Positions 21,630 through 31,255 are shown, numbered from the stretch's first letter. The stretch: DNA of 64,000 nucleotides from CAVYWD01 sp963772225 (GCA_963772225.1 CAVYWD010000002.1:2986843-3050842); one strand, 5' to 3'. Translations and numbers: made by a program. Notes: generated by a model not told the origin, from the letters alone.

Positions 21630-21950
21630 GGTCAAGGCTCCCTCGGAGTCGACGGTCCGCGCGACCCCGTTCAGCATGCCGTTGGGCTTGTATGAATAGG
21701 CCGTGCCCTCGTTCGGGCCGGCGACGGAGGTCAGCCTGCCTTTGCCGTAGGCGACCGCGGGATCGTCATAGGTATAGACCACGCTGGCCCAGGTGGGGTC
21801 CCACGCCAACTTCGAGGTCATCCGATTGAGGGCATCGAAGTTGAAGGTCGTGCTGTTCCCGTTCTCCCAGGTAAGGATGACGTTCCCCGACGCATCGTAC
21901 AGGATGTCGGTCGTCCCCAACTTCGGATCGACGACAGATGTCCGTATCCA
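21630..21950 (-). pseudogene. RHS-repeat fragment
   Basis: About 90 codons of YD/RHS repeats (TDILYDASGNVILTWENGN, YTYDDPAVAYGKGRLTSV) nearly identical to the same part of the long RHS genes. It ends at NGMLNG and passes straight into the 21027-21629 gene. Confidence 0.8.
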
Positions 21951-22858
21951 TCCGCCAGCCCGTACCCTGACAGGCTCGGCGAAGAGGCGCATCCTCGGGG
22001 GCCGGCGTGCCACATGCGGCCGCGGAGATGCGGCTCGCGAGGGTCCCGCCAAGCGAAGGAGCAGGGTCCGGCGGCTACCTCGCCACTGGAGGCGTGAGGC
22101 GCGCAGCCATCAGGCCACGGGCTTGCGCCCTGCCTGAGGAGAATCGAAGACTGCCCAAGCCGCCGAGCCGCCGCCGAGCCCAAGCTTCATGAGGAGGCGC
22201 CGCACGAACTCTGGGGCCCGGCCCAGTTGTTCGCTCGCTCCTGCTCTTTCCGGTGGCGCGGGCGGCGGCAAATCCGCCGCCGCGGCGGGGGAATGCTGGG
22301 GCGCCGCGCGCACCGGGTTGCTAATGAGTTGGTCACTCTCTACGGTAGCAAATCACTCGTTCTGCTCATTCTTGAGGCCACGCGCGAGCCCTGCCAAATC
22401 CCCTGGTCCGATCGGATACCACTGAAGAGCGCCAGGAACGACAATGCAGAACTCGCCCCAGTTTTCGGAGAATTCTTCTCTGGCGACTTCCAGGGCTAGG
22501 ACCACGAGCGGCAACTCCGCTTCCCTCAAGACTAGCCCTCGCTGCAAAACAGCTCTTTCAGCAATCAGGTCGGCCGTCCATGCCGAGCCTGCCGAGCCCG
22601 CAGGCCAAAGGCCCGCAGCTTTGAGAAGTGTCCTCCAACGCGACGACACCTTCGCGCTGAGCCTCCTTCCGGCTTCCCTTTTCTCACTGGTCAGAAGCTT
22701 CTTCGCACCCGAAGTCTCGAAGGGCCACAATCCTAGTGCGAACAAGGCGCCAACCACAAGCGCGGATTCACTTCCGCTAAGCTCGACGGTCCCACCACGG
22801 GTTCTCATGCTTACCCACCGTTCTGCGCCCAACGGGTGCTCGCCGAGAAGCCAGCGCT
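21914..22858. repeat. Direct repeat C, copy 1 (~0.95 kb)
   Basis: Near-identical to 46051-46985. It holds an orphan immunity gene plus ~400 nt of unrecognised non-coding sequence. The copies differ by a handful of substitutions and a 9-nt length change in a GAGCCTGCC-type run at ~22590. Confidence 0.85.
22353..22808 (-). CDS. Orphan copy of the RHS2-type immunity protein
   Basis: 151 residues from the ATG at 22808. It is nearly identical to the gene that follows the HINT-linked RHS toxin at 46.97 kb. It has one hydrophobic segment near residues 12-30 (SALVVGALFALGLWP), so it is probably membrane-anchored. No matching toxin precedes it here: the sequence resembling the toxin's last codons has lost its stop (GAGFSAST). 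Confidence 0.65.
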   Translation of the reverse strand: MRTRGGTVELSGSESALVVGALFALGLWPFETSGAKKLLTSEKREAGRRLSAKVSSRWRTLLKAAGLWPAGSAGSAWTADLIAERAVLQRGLVLREAELPLVVLALEVAREEFSENWGEFCIVVPGALQWYPIGPGDLAGLARGLKNEQNE

Positions 22859-22971
22859 GCAGGAGCTCGGAGCCTCCCTGTCGCTGGCCTCCTGTGAGGC
22901 CTGGCTGGTAGAAGCCGTCGGCCCTTGATGCCGCTCCCGCCGCTCCCCGCTGGGACGGCGGTCCCGCTCGC

Positions 22972-23133
22972 TCAGGTGCGCGTCGGCTCCTCATCCAAGG
23001 GCACGAAGAGCCCGCCGTGGCGCGGTCCGGTGCGGAACCCGAACCGCATGGTGTACTCGGGGTACAAAAAGCCCGTCTCCAGCACCTTGGCCCCGCGCCC
23101 CTTGAGCCGGCGCTTGAATTCGCCCATCAAGGC
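22972..23133 (-). pseudogene. 3' fragment of the island GNAT-domain gene
   Basis: Encodes SDALMGEFKRRLKGRGAKVL onward to the C-terminus LFVPLDEEP, matching the last ~50 codons of the gene at 56641. The upstream part is replaced at ~23133 by unrelated sequence. Confidence 0.82.
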
Positions 23134-23423
23134 GTCGCTCCTCGTCGCCTCACGTTGCCTCGCCACCTATCGAGAGGCCCTCGGCCAGGAGGAGCGTTGC
23201 CAACTCAGGGACCGTCAGCGCGCCCTGCCATTCTGAGCCCTCCTCCCTTCAACTCCTCGACTGCGGTCGCCTGAGATCAACTCAGGCGGCCGCTTTCGCA
23301 TCTCCGATCCATTTCATCGCCAGCATCGTGGGATGATGCGCAGCGCGCCGCGCGGGATAGAACAATTATAGTCGCGCTCCAATTCTTGATTCGAAGTTCT
23401 CTGAGGGATGCAACCTGCAGCCG
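23134..23423. other. Gene-free stretch
   Basis: Nothing recognised. The sequence is repeated at 39250-39532. Confidence 0.4.
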
Positions 23424-23918
23424 TCACTCGAGAACATCAAGGACCACGCCATGTTCGGTAGGAACATACCCTTCCGGCCAGAGGGTTGTTGAGTCAGCAA
23501 CGGCGCCAGTCAGATCGGCCTTGTCGAGCCCCTCGCAGCGGACATCGGTCCCCCTTAGGATAGCTCCACGCAGACTGGCAAGTCCAACCCTAGCTCCCTT
23601 CAGAACAGCGCCCGTAAAATCCGCAGCATTGAAGATACCAGTCACCAGGATTGCCTCGGAAAGCAGTGCAGACCGGAACTTTGCCCGAGTACCAACACAA
23701 CTGAAGAGGATGGCCTGGGACAAATCGGCACCCGAGAAGTCGGCATCCTCAAGCCATGCGGAGCGAAGCTCAGTTTTGATGAGTCGCGCACCACGTAAGT
23801 CTTGACCGTCAAGCAGAGCCCTATGGAGGTTTGCCATGGACAGGTCAACCCCAACCAACGTGTCCACTTCGAGGGTGAGATCATCACCCGTCTGACATCG
23901 AATGGTAATCATGTTCAC
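23424..23918 (-). CDS. Pentapeptide-repeat immunity protein
   Basis: 164 residues of A(D/N)LxX-type pentapeptides (VDLSMANLHRALLDGQDLRG, ADFSGADLSQAIL, ADFTGAVLKGARV), which fold as a right-handed quadrilateral beta-helix. Its GTG start overlaps the TGA of the ParB-tipped toxin (GTGA). An ATG two codons later is the alternative. The likely role is neutralising that tip. An almost identical copy lies at 39533. Confidence 0.8.
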   Translation of the reverse strand: MNMITIRCQTGDDLTLEVDTLVGVDLSMANLHRALLDGQDLRGARLIKTELRSAWLEDADFSGADLSQAILFSCVGTRAKFRSALLSEAILVTGIFNAADFTGAVLKGARVGLASLRGAILRGTDVRCEGLDKADLTGAVADSTTLWPEGYVPTEHGVVLDVLE

Positions 23919-25430
23919 CAGTCAATCGAGATCTTGATCTCGCTCCATGGAACCGCAGGTCCACGACCACCCAGCCAGTCTTGAATAGGCGGCTCCTGCC
24001 CGAGAATCCTCCCGGCAATATATCGGTGGTTCCCGTCCACGATGAATGGACCATCAACCTTGATCGCCGGAGGCACCTCTCCGGCAAGCAGCCTGTCCAC
24101 ATATCGCTGTATCGTTGGCAAGGACACCCCTCCAGCCTGCTGTGAAACCAGCGGTGCGTCCTTCATCGCCTCTCGAATCATTCCCTCGGTGACCTGCGAA
24201 CCACTCGTGACAGCCGCCGCCGCGCCCCCTGCAGCTCCCGCCGCCTCAGCAGCGCTAGCCGCCCCAGCTGCAGAATTTACCGCGCCAGCGCCGGTCGCCA
24301 CACCCCACAGGCGACCAGACCACACTCCACCATTATACCAACCGGACCCCGTGTCGATAAGGCCAGCCGTCCCGTCGAGAACCCGAATGGCCTCAGTCAG
24401 GCTCGGCAGCCCGGCAAGGTGTGTGAGCCCGAAACCAGAGGTAAGTGTGTCCGCAAATCCCGCAGAGTAGTTGCCGGCTCCATGGAGATTCCAGTCTTGC
24501 CAATCGGTCCAGGAAACTCCTCCGCCGCCACCACCAGATTTGAACAGGCCGGACATCATGCCCGTTATCTTGTCCCCAGCGTCATCGAACCATTGGGAAG
24601 CATCCTGATAGTCATTTCTTAGGTCATTGGCTATCTCGGTTCGGCCCGAAGCCGTAAGCGGATTCGGCATAACCCCAAATGCAGCAAGCGCGGCTGTTGC
24701 AACAATTGCGACCGCTGCCGCCACCACGATGATGGGCGCGAGGATTGGAGAAAAGACCCAAGCAAGCCATGGCATGTGGCCGCTGGGGTCCACGTAGTTG
24801 ATAGGGTTGTTCAGGGCGTAGCTGTAGCGATTGTACGCCTGGGCGTTCCACGCGTCTGGGACCACGGTGTCCGCGCTCATGAAGCGCCCGATGCTCGGGT
24901 CGTAGTACCGCGCGTTGTAATAATAGAGGCCGAACGAATCGTCGTAATCCTGGCCTGTGAACTTGGCGGTGACCGTGTTGGCCCCGGTGGAGTTCGCCTG
25001 CGAAACCTCGCCGAACGGCAGGTAGGCCATCCGGGTCACCTCATTGCCAGTCGCGTCGGTGACGACCGAGGTCGATTGGATGTGGTTCGGGTGGTAGTAG
25101 TACGTGCCGACCGCCGGCCCGTGGGTGGTGTCGCCGGACAGGAGGGCGCTTTCGCTCTGGCCCAGCATGCCTCCGAACGTATGACCTCCAGGCGAATTGC
25201 AGGCGCTCGATCCAAAGCAGAGCAGCAGCGCCATGCTACCGAAGCTGAGCGCCGGCGACCAGCGACTCGGCTTGCTGGATCTCAGGAGCGTCCGCAGGAA
25301 GAGCGCGATCGCTGCTGCGGCGAGCGCCGCGAGCTCGGCGAGGGCTACCCATCGTCCAAAATGTGGGTGCGTCGTCAGCGCCAGGAAGAGATGGCCCACC
25401 TTGTGCGCCGCCCCTCGGACGTTCGTGCTG
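23915..25430 (-). CDS. 5'-truncated RHS toxin with ParB-like C-terminal tip
   Basis: About 505 codons, lacking the SpvB/FG-GAP region and most RHS repeats. In order: a hydrophobic helix plus a lipobox-like FGSSAC; RHS repeats; the core end RARYYDPSIGRFMS ... NPINYVDPSGHMPW; a second hydrophobic stretch (VVAAAVAIVATAALAAFG); a Gly-rich linker; and the tip. The tip (VPPAIKVDGPFIVDGNHRYIA) carries the ParB/sulfiredoxin-like DGNHR motif, found in ParB-like nuclease or nucleotidase toxins. The reading continues upstream of 25430 only as antisense of a VWA gene fragment, so it is not native there. Expression would need an internal start. Confidence 0.78.
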
Positions 25431-25976
25431 GACGGCTCGGGCTCCATGAACGGGAAGCGCGAGCTGTGGTCCAAGGCGGTGGCGCTCTCGCTGCTCGACG
25501 TGGCCCGCAAGCAGGGGCGGCGCACCAAGGCGCTGGTGTTCTCGGGCGCCGAAGCGGACCTGGCCTCGTTCGACCTGACTGGCAAGGGCCGGCTCAGCGG
25601 GCGGCGGCCGGTGAACCTGGGCGAGGTGGTCCGGCTGGCGGAGTGCTTCCCCGGCGGCGGCACCGACTTCGAGAAGCCGCTCAAGGCCGCGCTGGAGGCC
25701 GTGCGCACGACGCCGCTGCGCGGCGCGGACATCGTCTTCATCACCGACGGCGAGGCGACCGTGAGCGACGCGTTCGCCGAGGAGCTGCGCAAGGAGAAGC
25801 GCCGGCGCGACTTCGGCATCTTCGCCATGCTGGTCGACGACCCCAGCCGAAATGCGCCCGTGGACAGGAGCACGGTCTCGCGCGCGGCGCGCGAGCTGGG
25901 GAAGGTGGCCGACAGGCTGACGACGATCTCGGAGCTCACCTCCAAGTCGGCGCGGGAGCTGTTCAAGGCGATTTGA
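25430..25976 (+). pseudogene. 3' fragment of a VWA-domain protein gene
   Basis: About 180 codons starting inside the MIDAS motif (DGSGSM) and continuing through GGTDFEKPLKAAL and IVFITDGEATVSD to a normal stop. The 5' half is gone. The break at 25430 joins it head-on to the truncated RHS gene. Metal-binding VWA proteins of this type usually pair with MoxR ATPases; none is nearby. Confidence 0.75.
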
Positions 25977-26318
25977 ACCGCGTGCCTGGCGTCACCGGGT
26001 CGCTGGTTCACTCCCCGGACGAACCCGAAGGCCGACCGCGGGCGGCCTGGAGCGCCCAGTCGGTGGAACCAATATTCTCCAGCAACGCGAGAATCCACCG
26101 TAATTGATTCGAGTCTCGCCGGCAGCGCATCTCTCGCTGGCCGCCGCGTCGTCTTCTGTTCCGCTGCGAAGGTAGGGCCGCCATCCCCGGAGTCTCCGCT
26201 GTTTCCAGTCCCCGCGACGAGCGCCGCCGCGCTGCTCAGTTGATGGTCCTAATGGTCTTCGGGAAAAGCATCGCTTCACACTTCGGTTCACGTCAGCGCC
26301 GGGTCCTCGCCTGCTGCA
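25977..26318. other. Gene-free stretch
   Basis: About 340 nt after the VWA fragment. Nothing recognised. It is repeated at 42087-42428. Confidence 0.4.
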
Positions 26319-26621
26319 CTAAGATTTGAAAACCCGAGCAGACCAATACGCCCTTGGGCTCGAGAACCAGGTCGCGTTCTTCTTTGTCTTGAATGCTGCC
26401 AGCTGCTTCATCGGGAGGTCGTATCGGAAAAACAGGGCGAGGAGCTCCCGTAAATCCGCATTGCCTACGGGTGTCTTGATGAGCAGAAAGAGAGATGAGC
26501 CCTTGCCTTTCAGGTCTTCAACGCATCGAAGCTTCCGAAGCCATTCGAAAAATGAGTCCTCATCATATTGCGAACGAAATACAAGTCGGTCGATTTCAAG
26601 CTCAATGCTTCCTCGACTCAT
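26319..26621 (-). CDS. Small hypothetical protein (possible immunity protein)
   Basis: 100 residues, soluble, rich in Leu/Phe/Lys, and less GC-rich than its neighbours. No family was recognised. It lies between an unrecognised coding fragment and the VWA fragment and is repeated with synonymous changes at 42429-42731. Confidence 0.5.
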   Translation of the reverse strand: MSRGSIELEIDRLVFRSQYDEDSFFEWLRKLRCVEDLKGKGSSLFLLIKTPVGNADLRELLALFFRYDLPMKQLAAFKTKKNATWFSSPRAYWSARVFKS

Positions 26622-26670
26622 CGCGTCGCGCCCCCAGGGTAGCGGGAACCGAGTCCATCAGGTCTCGCGA

Positions 26671-26990
26671 CTACCCGAACGCCGAGGCGATCCTTGGGAC
26701 CTCCACTGGCGCTGGCGCCCGCCCCGGGTCCTCTGGACGCGGGCGCCGCCATCCCCCTGCCACCGCTGGCCGACGCATCTCCACCCGCGTGCACTTGAGC
26801 TGGCCCGCGAGCAGCCTCTTGTACATCCTCCGCTGCTCGACGTGGTTGCGCTCCCGGGCGATGAACCGGAGCTTCTCCTTGGTGACCAGCTCGTTCGCGG
26901 TCACGGTCGTCATGCCCAGCACCTGGTCGCGGACGATAGGCGCGAGCTTGGCGAGGCCCAGGTACTCCCGGAGCTCCTCGACGGTCGTTC
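26671..26990 (-). pseudogene. Unrecognised coding fragment
   Basis: A frame with protein-like composition (TVEELREYLGLAKLAPIVRD, then ANELVTKEKLRFIARERNHV) ends at 26671. No start codon with a ribosome site is visible upstream of ~26990. It looks like the C-terminal part of a truncated gene. A copy lies at 42781-43100. Confidence 0.4.
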
Positions 26991-27022
26991 ATTCAGCGGT
27001 GGGCTGCAACATGGGCCTTCTG

Positions 27023-27493
27023 TCACTGGTGGGCTTCACATCCTCCGTCGGCTCCTACTGGCTTCACCGCAGCCTCATAGCTCTTAGCCGAGATGTCGCA
27101 TTGTCGGTTCATCTCGGTAACTGCTTCTGGTTTGTCATCACTCAAGAAGAGGAAGGCGCCACAGACGCGCACGTTGTAGAATCCAGCGCTGTCCGAGGTG
27201 CTGCAGCGATATCCCTGCTCGCGGCGCTTACATTGCGCCATCCTATCAAGAGCGGACGATAGAGCTGCCGGAGTGGTCTTGGTGACCACCATGATCTCGT
27301 CAAGCCGGCCATCCCTAAGAAACATGGTCGCGGTGATCCTGCCCAGCTCCGGCGACTCGATGGCCTTGCTAGCGGTTGTAAGCCCCCACTCCACAGTTGG
27401 CGGGCCGAAGCCTAAGGCTTTGACCTGACTGATGCTGGATCCGAATGCCGGGAACACCAACCCAAGAAGCACCAAAGTCGTACTTGCGCTCAT
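27023..27493 (-). CDS. Orphan secreted immunity-type protein
   Basis: 156 residues with an N-terminal signal peptide (MSASTTLVLLGLVFPAFGSS) and four Cys, so it is periplasmic. The copy at 43133 directly follows, with ATGA overlap, an RHS toxin with an HExxH tip. Here the toxin is replaced by IS4, leaving the immunity gene alone with IS4 10 nt upstream of its start. Confidence 0.65.
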   Translation of the reverse strand: MSASTTLVLLGLVFPAFGSSISQVKALGFGPPTVEWGLTTASKAIESPELGRITATMFLRDGRLDEIMVVTKTTPAALSSALDRMAQCKRREQGYRCSTSDSAGFYNVRVCGAFLFLSDDKPEAVTEMNRQCDISAKSYEAAVKPVGADGGCEAHQ

Positions 27494-27502
27494 AGCTCGC
27501 CC

Positions 27503-28795
27503 CTGACCGATCCCCTCATTTTCCGGCCCGATTTCGCATCATTCTTGCAACAACGGCGGCATTCAAGATTTGCTTTGGTGAAAGGCGGGACCGCGGCAAG
27601 ATGGAGGTGCGAACCTAACCCCTTACCACGGTCCCGGACATGCACGCCCAAGCCATCGAGCAAGCAGTCGAGAGCATCTTCGCGCAGTCCTGCCTCCACG
27701 CCAAGCAGATTGAATCGATCGCCCATGCGGTCATCGGCGTCACGAACGCTGCCTTGGCGGGCGTCGCAAATATCGGCCGCGCAGAAGCGTCCGCCCGAGG
27801 CACCAGCCCCAAGCACGCCATCAAGCAGTTCGACCGCTTCCTGAGCAATGAGAAGATCCGATTGGAGGATGCCGAAACGGACTACGTGAGATTCGTTCTC
27901 GGCAACCGCTCGAAAGTGACTGCTTCCCTTGACTGGACGGAGTATGCCGACGGCACGCGACACCGCATCGCCCTCAACCTCGTCACACGCCACGGTCGAG
28001 CAACGCCGCTGGTGTGGAAGACTGTCACCGCGGAGGAGCTGACGGAGCAGCGAAACAAGCATGAGGACGACTTGCTGCGGACCTTCAAACGGTTGCTGCC
28101 GGACTCCATCCAGCAGGTCCGCATCCTGGCCGACCGAGGCTTCGGCGATACCAAGCTCTACGACATGCTCAAGGGCGAGCTCGGTTTCGACTTCGTCATT
28201 CGGTTCCGCAAGTGCATCACGGTGCGCGACGCCGCCGGCACGGCGCGCAGTGGCGGCGAATGGGTACCCAGCAACGGACGCGCGCTGCTGCTGTCCCATG
28301 CCAGGGTCACGGGCGACAAGTTCGAGGTGGAGGCGGTGGTCGCCGTGAAGCGCGCTGCGATGAAGGAGGAGTGGTTGCTTGCAACTAGCATCAAGGAATC
28401 CGCCGACAGGCTCGTGAAACTCTATGGCCGCCGCTTTACCATCGAGGAGAACTTCCGGGACGAAAAGGACTGGCGCTTCGGCCTTGGCGCTCTGTACGTG
28501 AGCATCGATCGCCCCGACCGCCGAGATCGCATGACCCTGGTCATCGCCATCGCCGTCGTGTTGCTGACTCTTCTCGGCCACGCCGGCGAGCAACTCGGAC
28601 TCGACCGGTGCTTGCGCGCCAACACCGTGACCTCGCGCACCCACTCGTTCTTTCGCCAGGGGCGCGAGTACTTCCGCGGTGCCCTCGGAAAACTCGAGAA
28701 CGCCGCGGAACGACTTTGGGAATCCTTCTGGCAGGCGTTCACGCATCAGCGAGTGTGGTGCGACGAAATGGGGCTGATATGAGGGGATGGCTCAG
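27503..28795 (+). mobile_element. IS4-family insertion sequence, complete
   Basis: 1293 bp bounded by imperfect 17-bp inverted repeats, CTGACCGATCCCCTCAT (27503-27519) and the complement of CTGAGCCATCCCCTCAT (28779-28795). The flanks do not share a target duplication: the left is an immunity gene, the right is the interior of an IS66 element. That suggests a deletion next to the element after insertion. Confidence 0.82.
27640..28782 (+). CDS. IS4-family transposase
   Basis: 380 residues. The DDE residues lie in LDWTEY, LADRGFGD, and the IS4 signature Y-(2)-R-(3)-E-(6)-K within YGRRFTIEENFRDEK. The gene fills the element and its stop lies inside the right inverted repeat. It appears intact. 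Confidence 0.92.
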   Translation: MHAQAIEQAVESIFAQSCLHAKQIESIAHAVIGVTNAALAGVANIGRAEASARGTSPKHAIKQFDRFLSNEKIRLEDAETDYVRFVLGNRSKVTASLDWTEYADGTRHRIALNLVTRHGRATPLVWKTVTAEELTEQRNKHEDDLLRTFKRLLPDSIQQVRILADRGFGDTKLYDMLKGELGFDFVIRFRKCITVRDAAGTARSGGEWVPSNGRALLLSHARVTGDKFEVEAVVAVKRAAMKEEWLLATSIKESADRLVKLYGRRFTIEENFRDEKDWRFGLGALYVSIDRPDRRDRMTLVIAIAVVLLTLLGHAGEQLGLDRCLRANTVTSRTHSFFRQGREYFRGALGKLENAAERLWESFWQAFTHQRVWCDEMGLI

Positions 28796-30509
28796 CATAC
28801 AGCCCATACCGCTCATCACCAGCCTCGAGCAGGCCCTTGCCGCGCTCGCCGCCGAGCGAGAGAGGGTCGCCGAGCTCACGCTCGAGCGCGACCATCTGCG
28901 CCTCTCGCACGAACGCCTGCGGCTGGAACTCGAGCTGCTCAAGCGGCGCATCTTCATCGCCAAGGCCGAGCGCATAGACACACGGCAGCTCGAGCTGGAC
29001 TTCGCGGCCACCCTCGCGGCGCTCGACAAGCTCGCCGGCGCGACCCCGGAGCAGGCCCGAGAGGAGGGCCAGAAGCGCCGCGGCGAGGCCGCTCCCGCCC
29101 CGGGCAAGAAGAAGCCGACGGGCCGTCGCGACCTGAGCCAAATGCCTCTCAAGGAGGAGCGGGTCGAGCTCGTCGACGAGGTGCTCGAGAAGCTCGTCGC
29201 CGAGGGTAAGGCCAAGCGGATTGGCTGGCAGGTTAGCTACAAGCTCGCATACCAGCGCGGCGGCGTGCGCCGCCTGGCCATCGCGCGCGCCGACTACAAG
29301 GTCATCGATAAGAACGGCGAGTCGCAGGTCGCGACGGCCCTGATGCCGCCGGAGTGCTTCTCGCGCTCGCTGGCGGCGCCGTCGATGCTCGGCCACGTGC
29401 TTTCGGAGAAGTTCACGGACGGGATGCCGCTGAATCGCCTGGAGAGCCGTATCGCAAGGGACGGCGCGGCGCTCGATCGCGGCACGATGTGCCGGTGGGT
29501 CGAGGACGCGGGGGCGACCGCGGGGGCGACGGTCATCGCGGCCATGCGCGAGGACGCCTTCAAGACCGCCTTCTGCATCGCCACCGACGCGACCGGGATC
29601 GCCGTGCAGCCCGACCGGCGGCCCGATGGCGCGCATCAGCCTTGCCGGCGGGGCCACTTCTTCGTGCTGATCGCCGACCGCGACCACGTGCTCTTTGACT
29701 ACACGGCCAAAGAGGACAGCGCGTTCGTCGAGCAGATGTTGGCGGGGTACTCGGGGTACGTGCAGGCGGACGCCAAGAGTGTCTATGACGTGCTCTTCCG
29801 AGATCCCGATAAGCCGCCGGACGATGGGAAGGAGCCCGAGCATAGGTCCGAGGTTGCTTGCTGGTCGCACGCCCGCCGTAAGTTCTGGGAGGCGACTTGT
29901 GCCAAGAGCGAGGTCGCGCGTGAGGGGCTCGCGCGAATCGGGCGCATCTTCGCGCTCGAAAGCGCGTGGCGCGCCGACCCGCCCGACGTGATCCAGCGCA
30001 TGCGCAAGCAGCACTTGCGCCCGCACTTCGAGGCCTTCTTCGCCTGGGCCGAGGTCGAGTACGAGAAGGTCCGCCACCAGCGGGGCCTGCTCCGGAGCGC
30101 GCTCGGATACGTTGTGCGGCAGAAGGGCGCGCTGATGCGGGTGCTCGAGGACGGGCGGCTGGTGCTCGACAACAACCGGTCGGAGCGAGCCCTGCGTCAA
30201 ATCGCCATCGGTCGAAAGTCGTGGCTCTTCGTAGGCAGCGACGGGCACGCCGAGAGCTCCGGCCACATTCTGTCCCTCGTCGCCTCCTGCCGCCTTCACG
30301 GCCTCGACCCCGAGGCCTACCTGCGCGACCTCTTCCGCGTCCTGGCCCACTGGCCCCGGGTTCGCTACCTGGAGCTCGCCCCCAAGTACTGGGCCAAGAC
30401 CCGCGCCGGGCTCGTCCCCGCCGAGCTCGCCGCCGAGATTGGGCCGCTCTCCGTCCCGCCGCCTCTCGCCGCGCCGGAAAAGCAGCAGCTGGCGAGCGGA
30501 ACGCCCTGA
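28779..30509 (+). CDS. tnpC: IS66-family transposase TnpC, 5' end replaced by IS4 sequence
   Basis: 576 residues, identical over almost the full length to the TnpC at 58038. It has an N-terminal coiled coil, a Zn-ribbon/linker region, the DDE domain (FCIATDATGI, VQADAKSVYD, CWSHARRKF) and a C-terminal NNRSERALR..AIGRKSWLF block. The first codons up to the shared PIPLITSLEQ come from the IS4 right inverted repeat, whose ATGAGG supplies a new start. tnpA and tnpB are missing, so it is probably immobile on its own. Confidence 0.88.
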   Translation: MRGWLSIQPIPLITSLEQALAALAAERERVAELTLERDHLRLSHERLRLELELLKRRIFIAKAERIDTRQLELDFAATLAALDKLAGATPEQAREEGQKRRGEAAPAPGKKKPTGRRDLSQMPLKEERVELVDEVLEKLVAEGKAKRIGWQVSYKLAYQRGGVRRLAIARADYKVIDKNGESQVATALMPPECFSRSLAAPSMLGHVLSEKFTDGMPLNRLESRIARDGAALDRGTMCRWVEDAGATAGATVIAAMREDAFKTAFCIATDATGIAVQPDRRPDGAHQPCRRGHFFVLIADRDHVLFDYTAKEDSAFVEQMLAGYSGYVQADAKSVYDVLFRDPDKPPDDGKEPEHRSEVACWSHARRKFWEATCAKSEVAREGLARIGRIFALESAWRADPPDVIQRMRKQHLRPHFEAFFAWAEVEYEKVRHQRGLLRSALGYVVRQKGALMRVLEDGRLVLDNNRSERALRQIAIGRKSWLFVGSDGHAESSGHILSLVASCRLHGLDPEAYLRDLFRVLAHWPRVRYLELAPKYWAKTRAGLVPAELAAEIGPLSVPPPLAAPEKQQLASGTP

Positions 30510-30597
30510 CCGCTCCCCGTCTGTCACGCCGCTTCGCATGAGCCCAGTCTGTGGCGGCCGCTCAGGCGGCGCCAGACGGCGTTCGTGCAGCGGTTAC
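28796..30597 (+). mobile_element. 5'-truncated IS66 element
   Basis: Matches 58065-59865 of the complete IS66. The right inverted repeat (30574-30597) is intact and the left end is cut by IS4. Confidence 0.85.
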
Positions 30598-30792
30598 CCT
30601 ATCTCTTCGGCCACGACGTCGACGAGAAGGTGCCACTGCTCCAGGCGAGGCGTGTGCGGAGTTGAAGTGGGCGCCGCCGGTGCCAGTGCCCGCCACTCCT
30701 TGCGAGCGCGGCGCGAACCACGCGGCTCTTCCTCGGGCGGTCGTAGATAGCCGCGGAGATGGACGTGCCCTCCTTGGCGCCGTTCACGCAGC
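30598..30792. other. Unrecognised sequence right of IS66
   Basis: About 190 nt. No gene could be supported in any frame. Confidence 0.35.
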
Positions 30793-31160
30793 GTCGTCCA
30801 CTACGCCAAGAAGGGCGCCTCCCGCGCTCGCGCCGAACAGTCCCTGCGCGCCTCCTCCAAATTCCACGCCTGGGGCGACTCCAATCTCTACCTGCGCCGT
30901 GCCGGCGAGAGCCGCACCCTCAGCATCGAGCACCGCACGGCGCCCTCGACGAACGGCATCCCACTCACCTTGGTCGACGACGTCCTCTCCCTCGCGCTCC
31001 ATATCGTCCATGCGCAGCGCCCCGCAGGACCGCCTCCACCGCGGCCGAGCGCATCGAGAAGGCGCTCGAGAGCGCCACCGCCCCGTCGGCCCCGGCGCAC
31101 TGCGCGACGCCCGCCGCATGGGGGCATCGCGCGGCGGCGGTGGGCAGAAAGAAGTGCTGA
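30793..31160 (+). pseudogene. Fragment of a RepA-like AAA ATPase
   Basis: Encodes VVHYAKKGASRARAEQSLRA, SSKFHAWGDSNLYLRR and LSIEHRTAPS, the C-terminal signature of RepA/AAA_25 ATPases. After about 80 codons the frame changes (AERIEKALESA appears in another frame). The N-terminal Walker region is absent. Confidence 0.6.
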
Positions 31161-31255
31161 CAATCTTTGCCGCTCGGGACGCAAGCCTCGAACCTTCAGA
31201 TTCGCGTGCGACAGCAAAATGTGGCTGCAGATCGTCTTGCTGATAGCGCTTCGCG

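Larger units (their letters stand above)
22972..27503. repeat. Direct repeat A, copy 1 (~4.5 kb)
   Basis: Matches 39081-43613 with only scattered single-base differences. It contains the GNAT 3' fragment, pentapeptide gene, ParB-tipped RHS cassette, VWA fragment, two small ORFs and a secreted immunity gene. The repeat ends exactly where IS4 begins (27503). Confidence 0.92.

Noticed and set aside
21955..22350. Possible IS91-type transposase tail (RMRLFAEPVRV on the minus strand)
   Set aside because: Only a short loose resemblance to the CGGRMRLLA block, without the Cys residues; not enough to call.
25431..26098. N-terminal ~220 codons of the long frame joined to the ParB-tipped RHS cassette (also 41541-42208)
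   Set aside because: It is the antisense reading of the VWA fragment and following non-coding DNA; Ser/Arg-rich, not protein-like.
28746..30539. A ~600-codon minus-strand frame under IS66 tnpC (also at 58056-59807)
   Set aside because: Shadow of the transposase; identical in both IS copies for that reason only.
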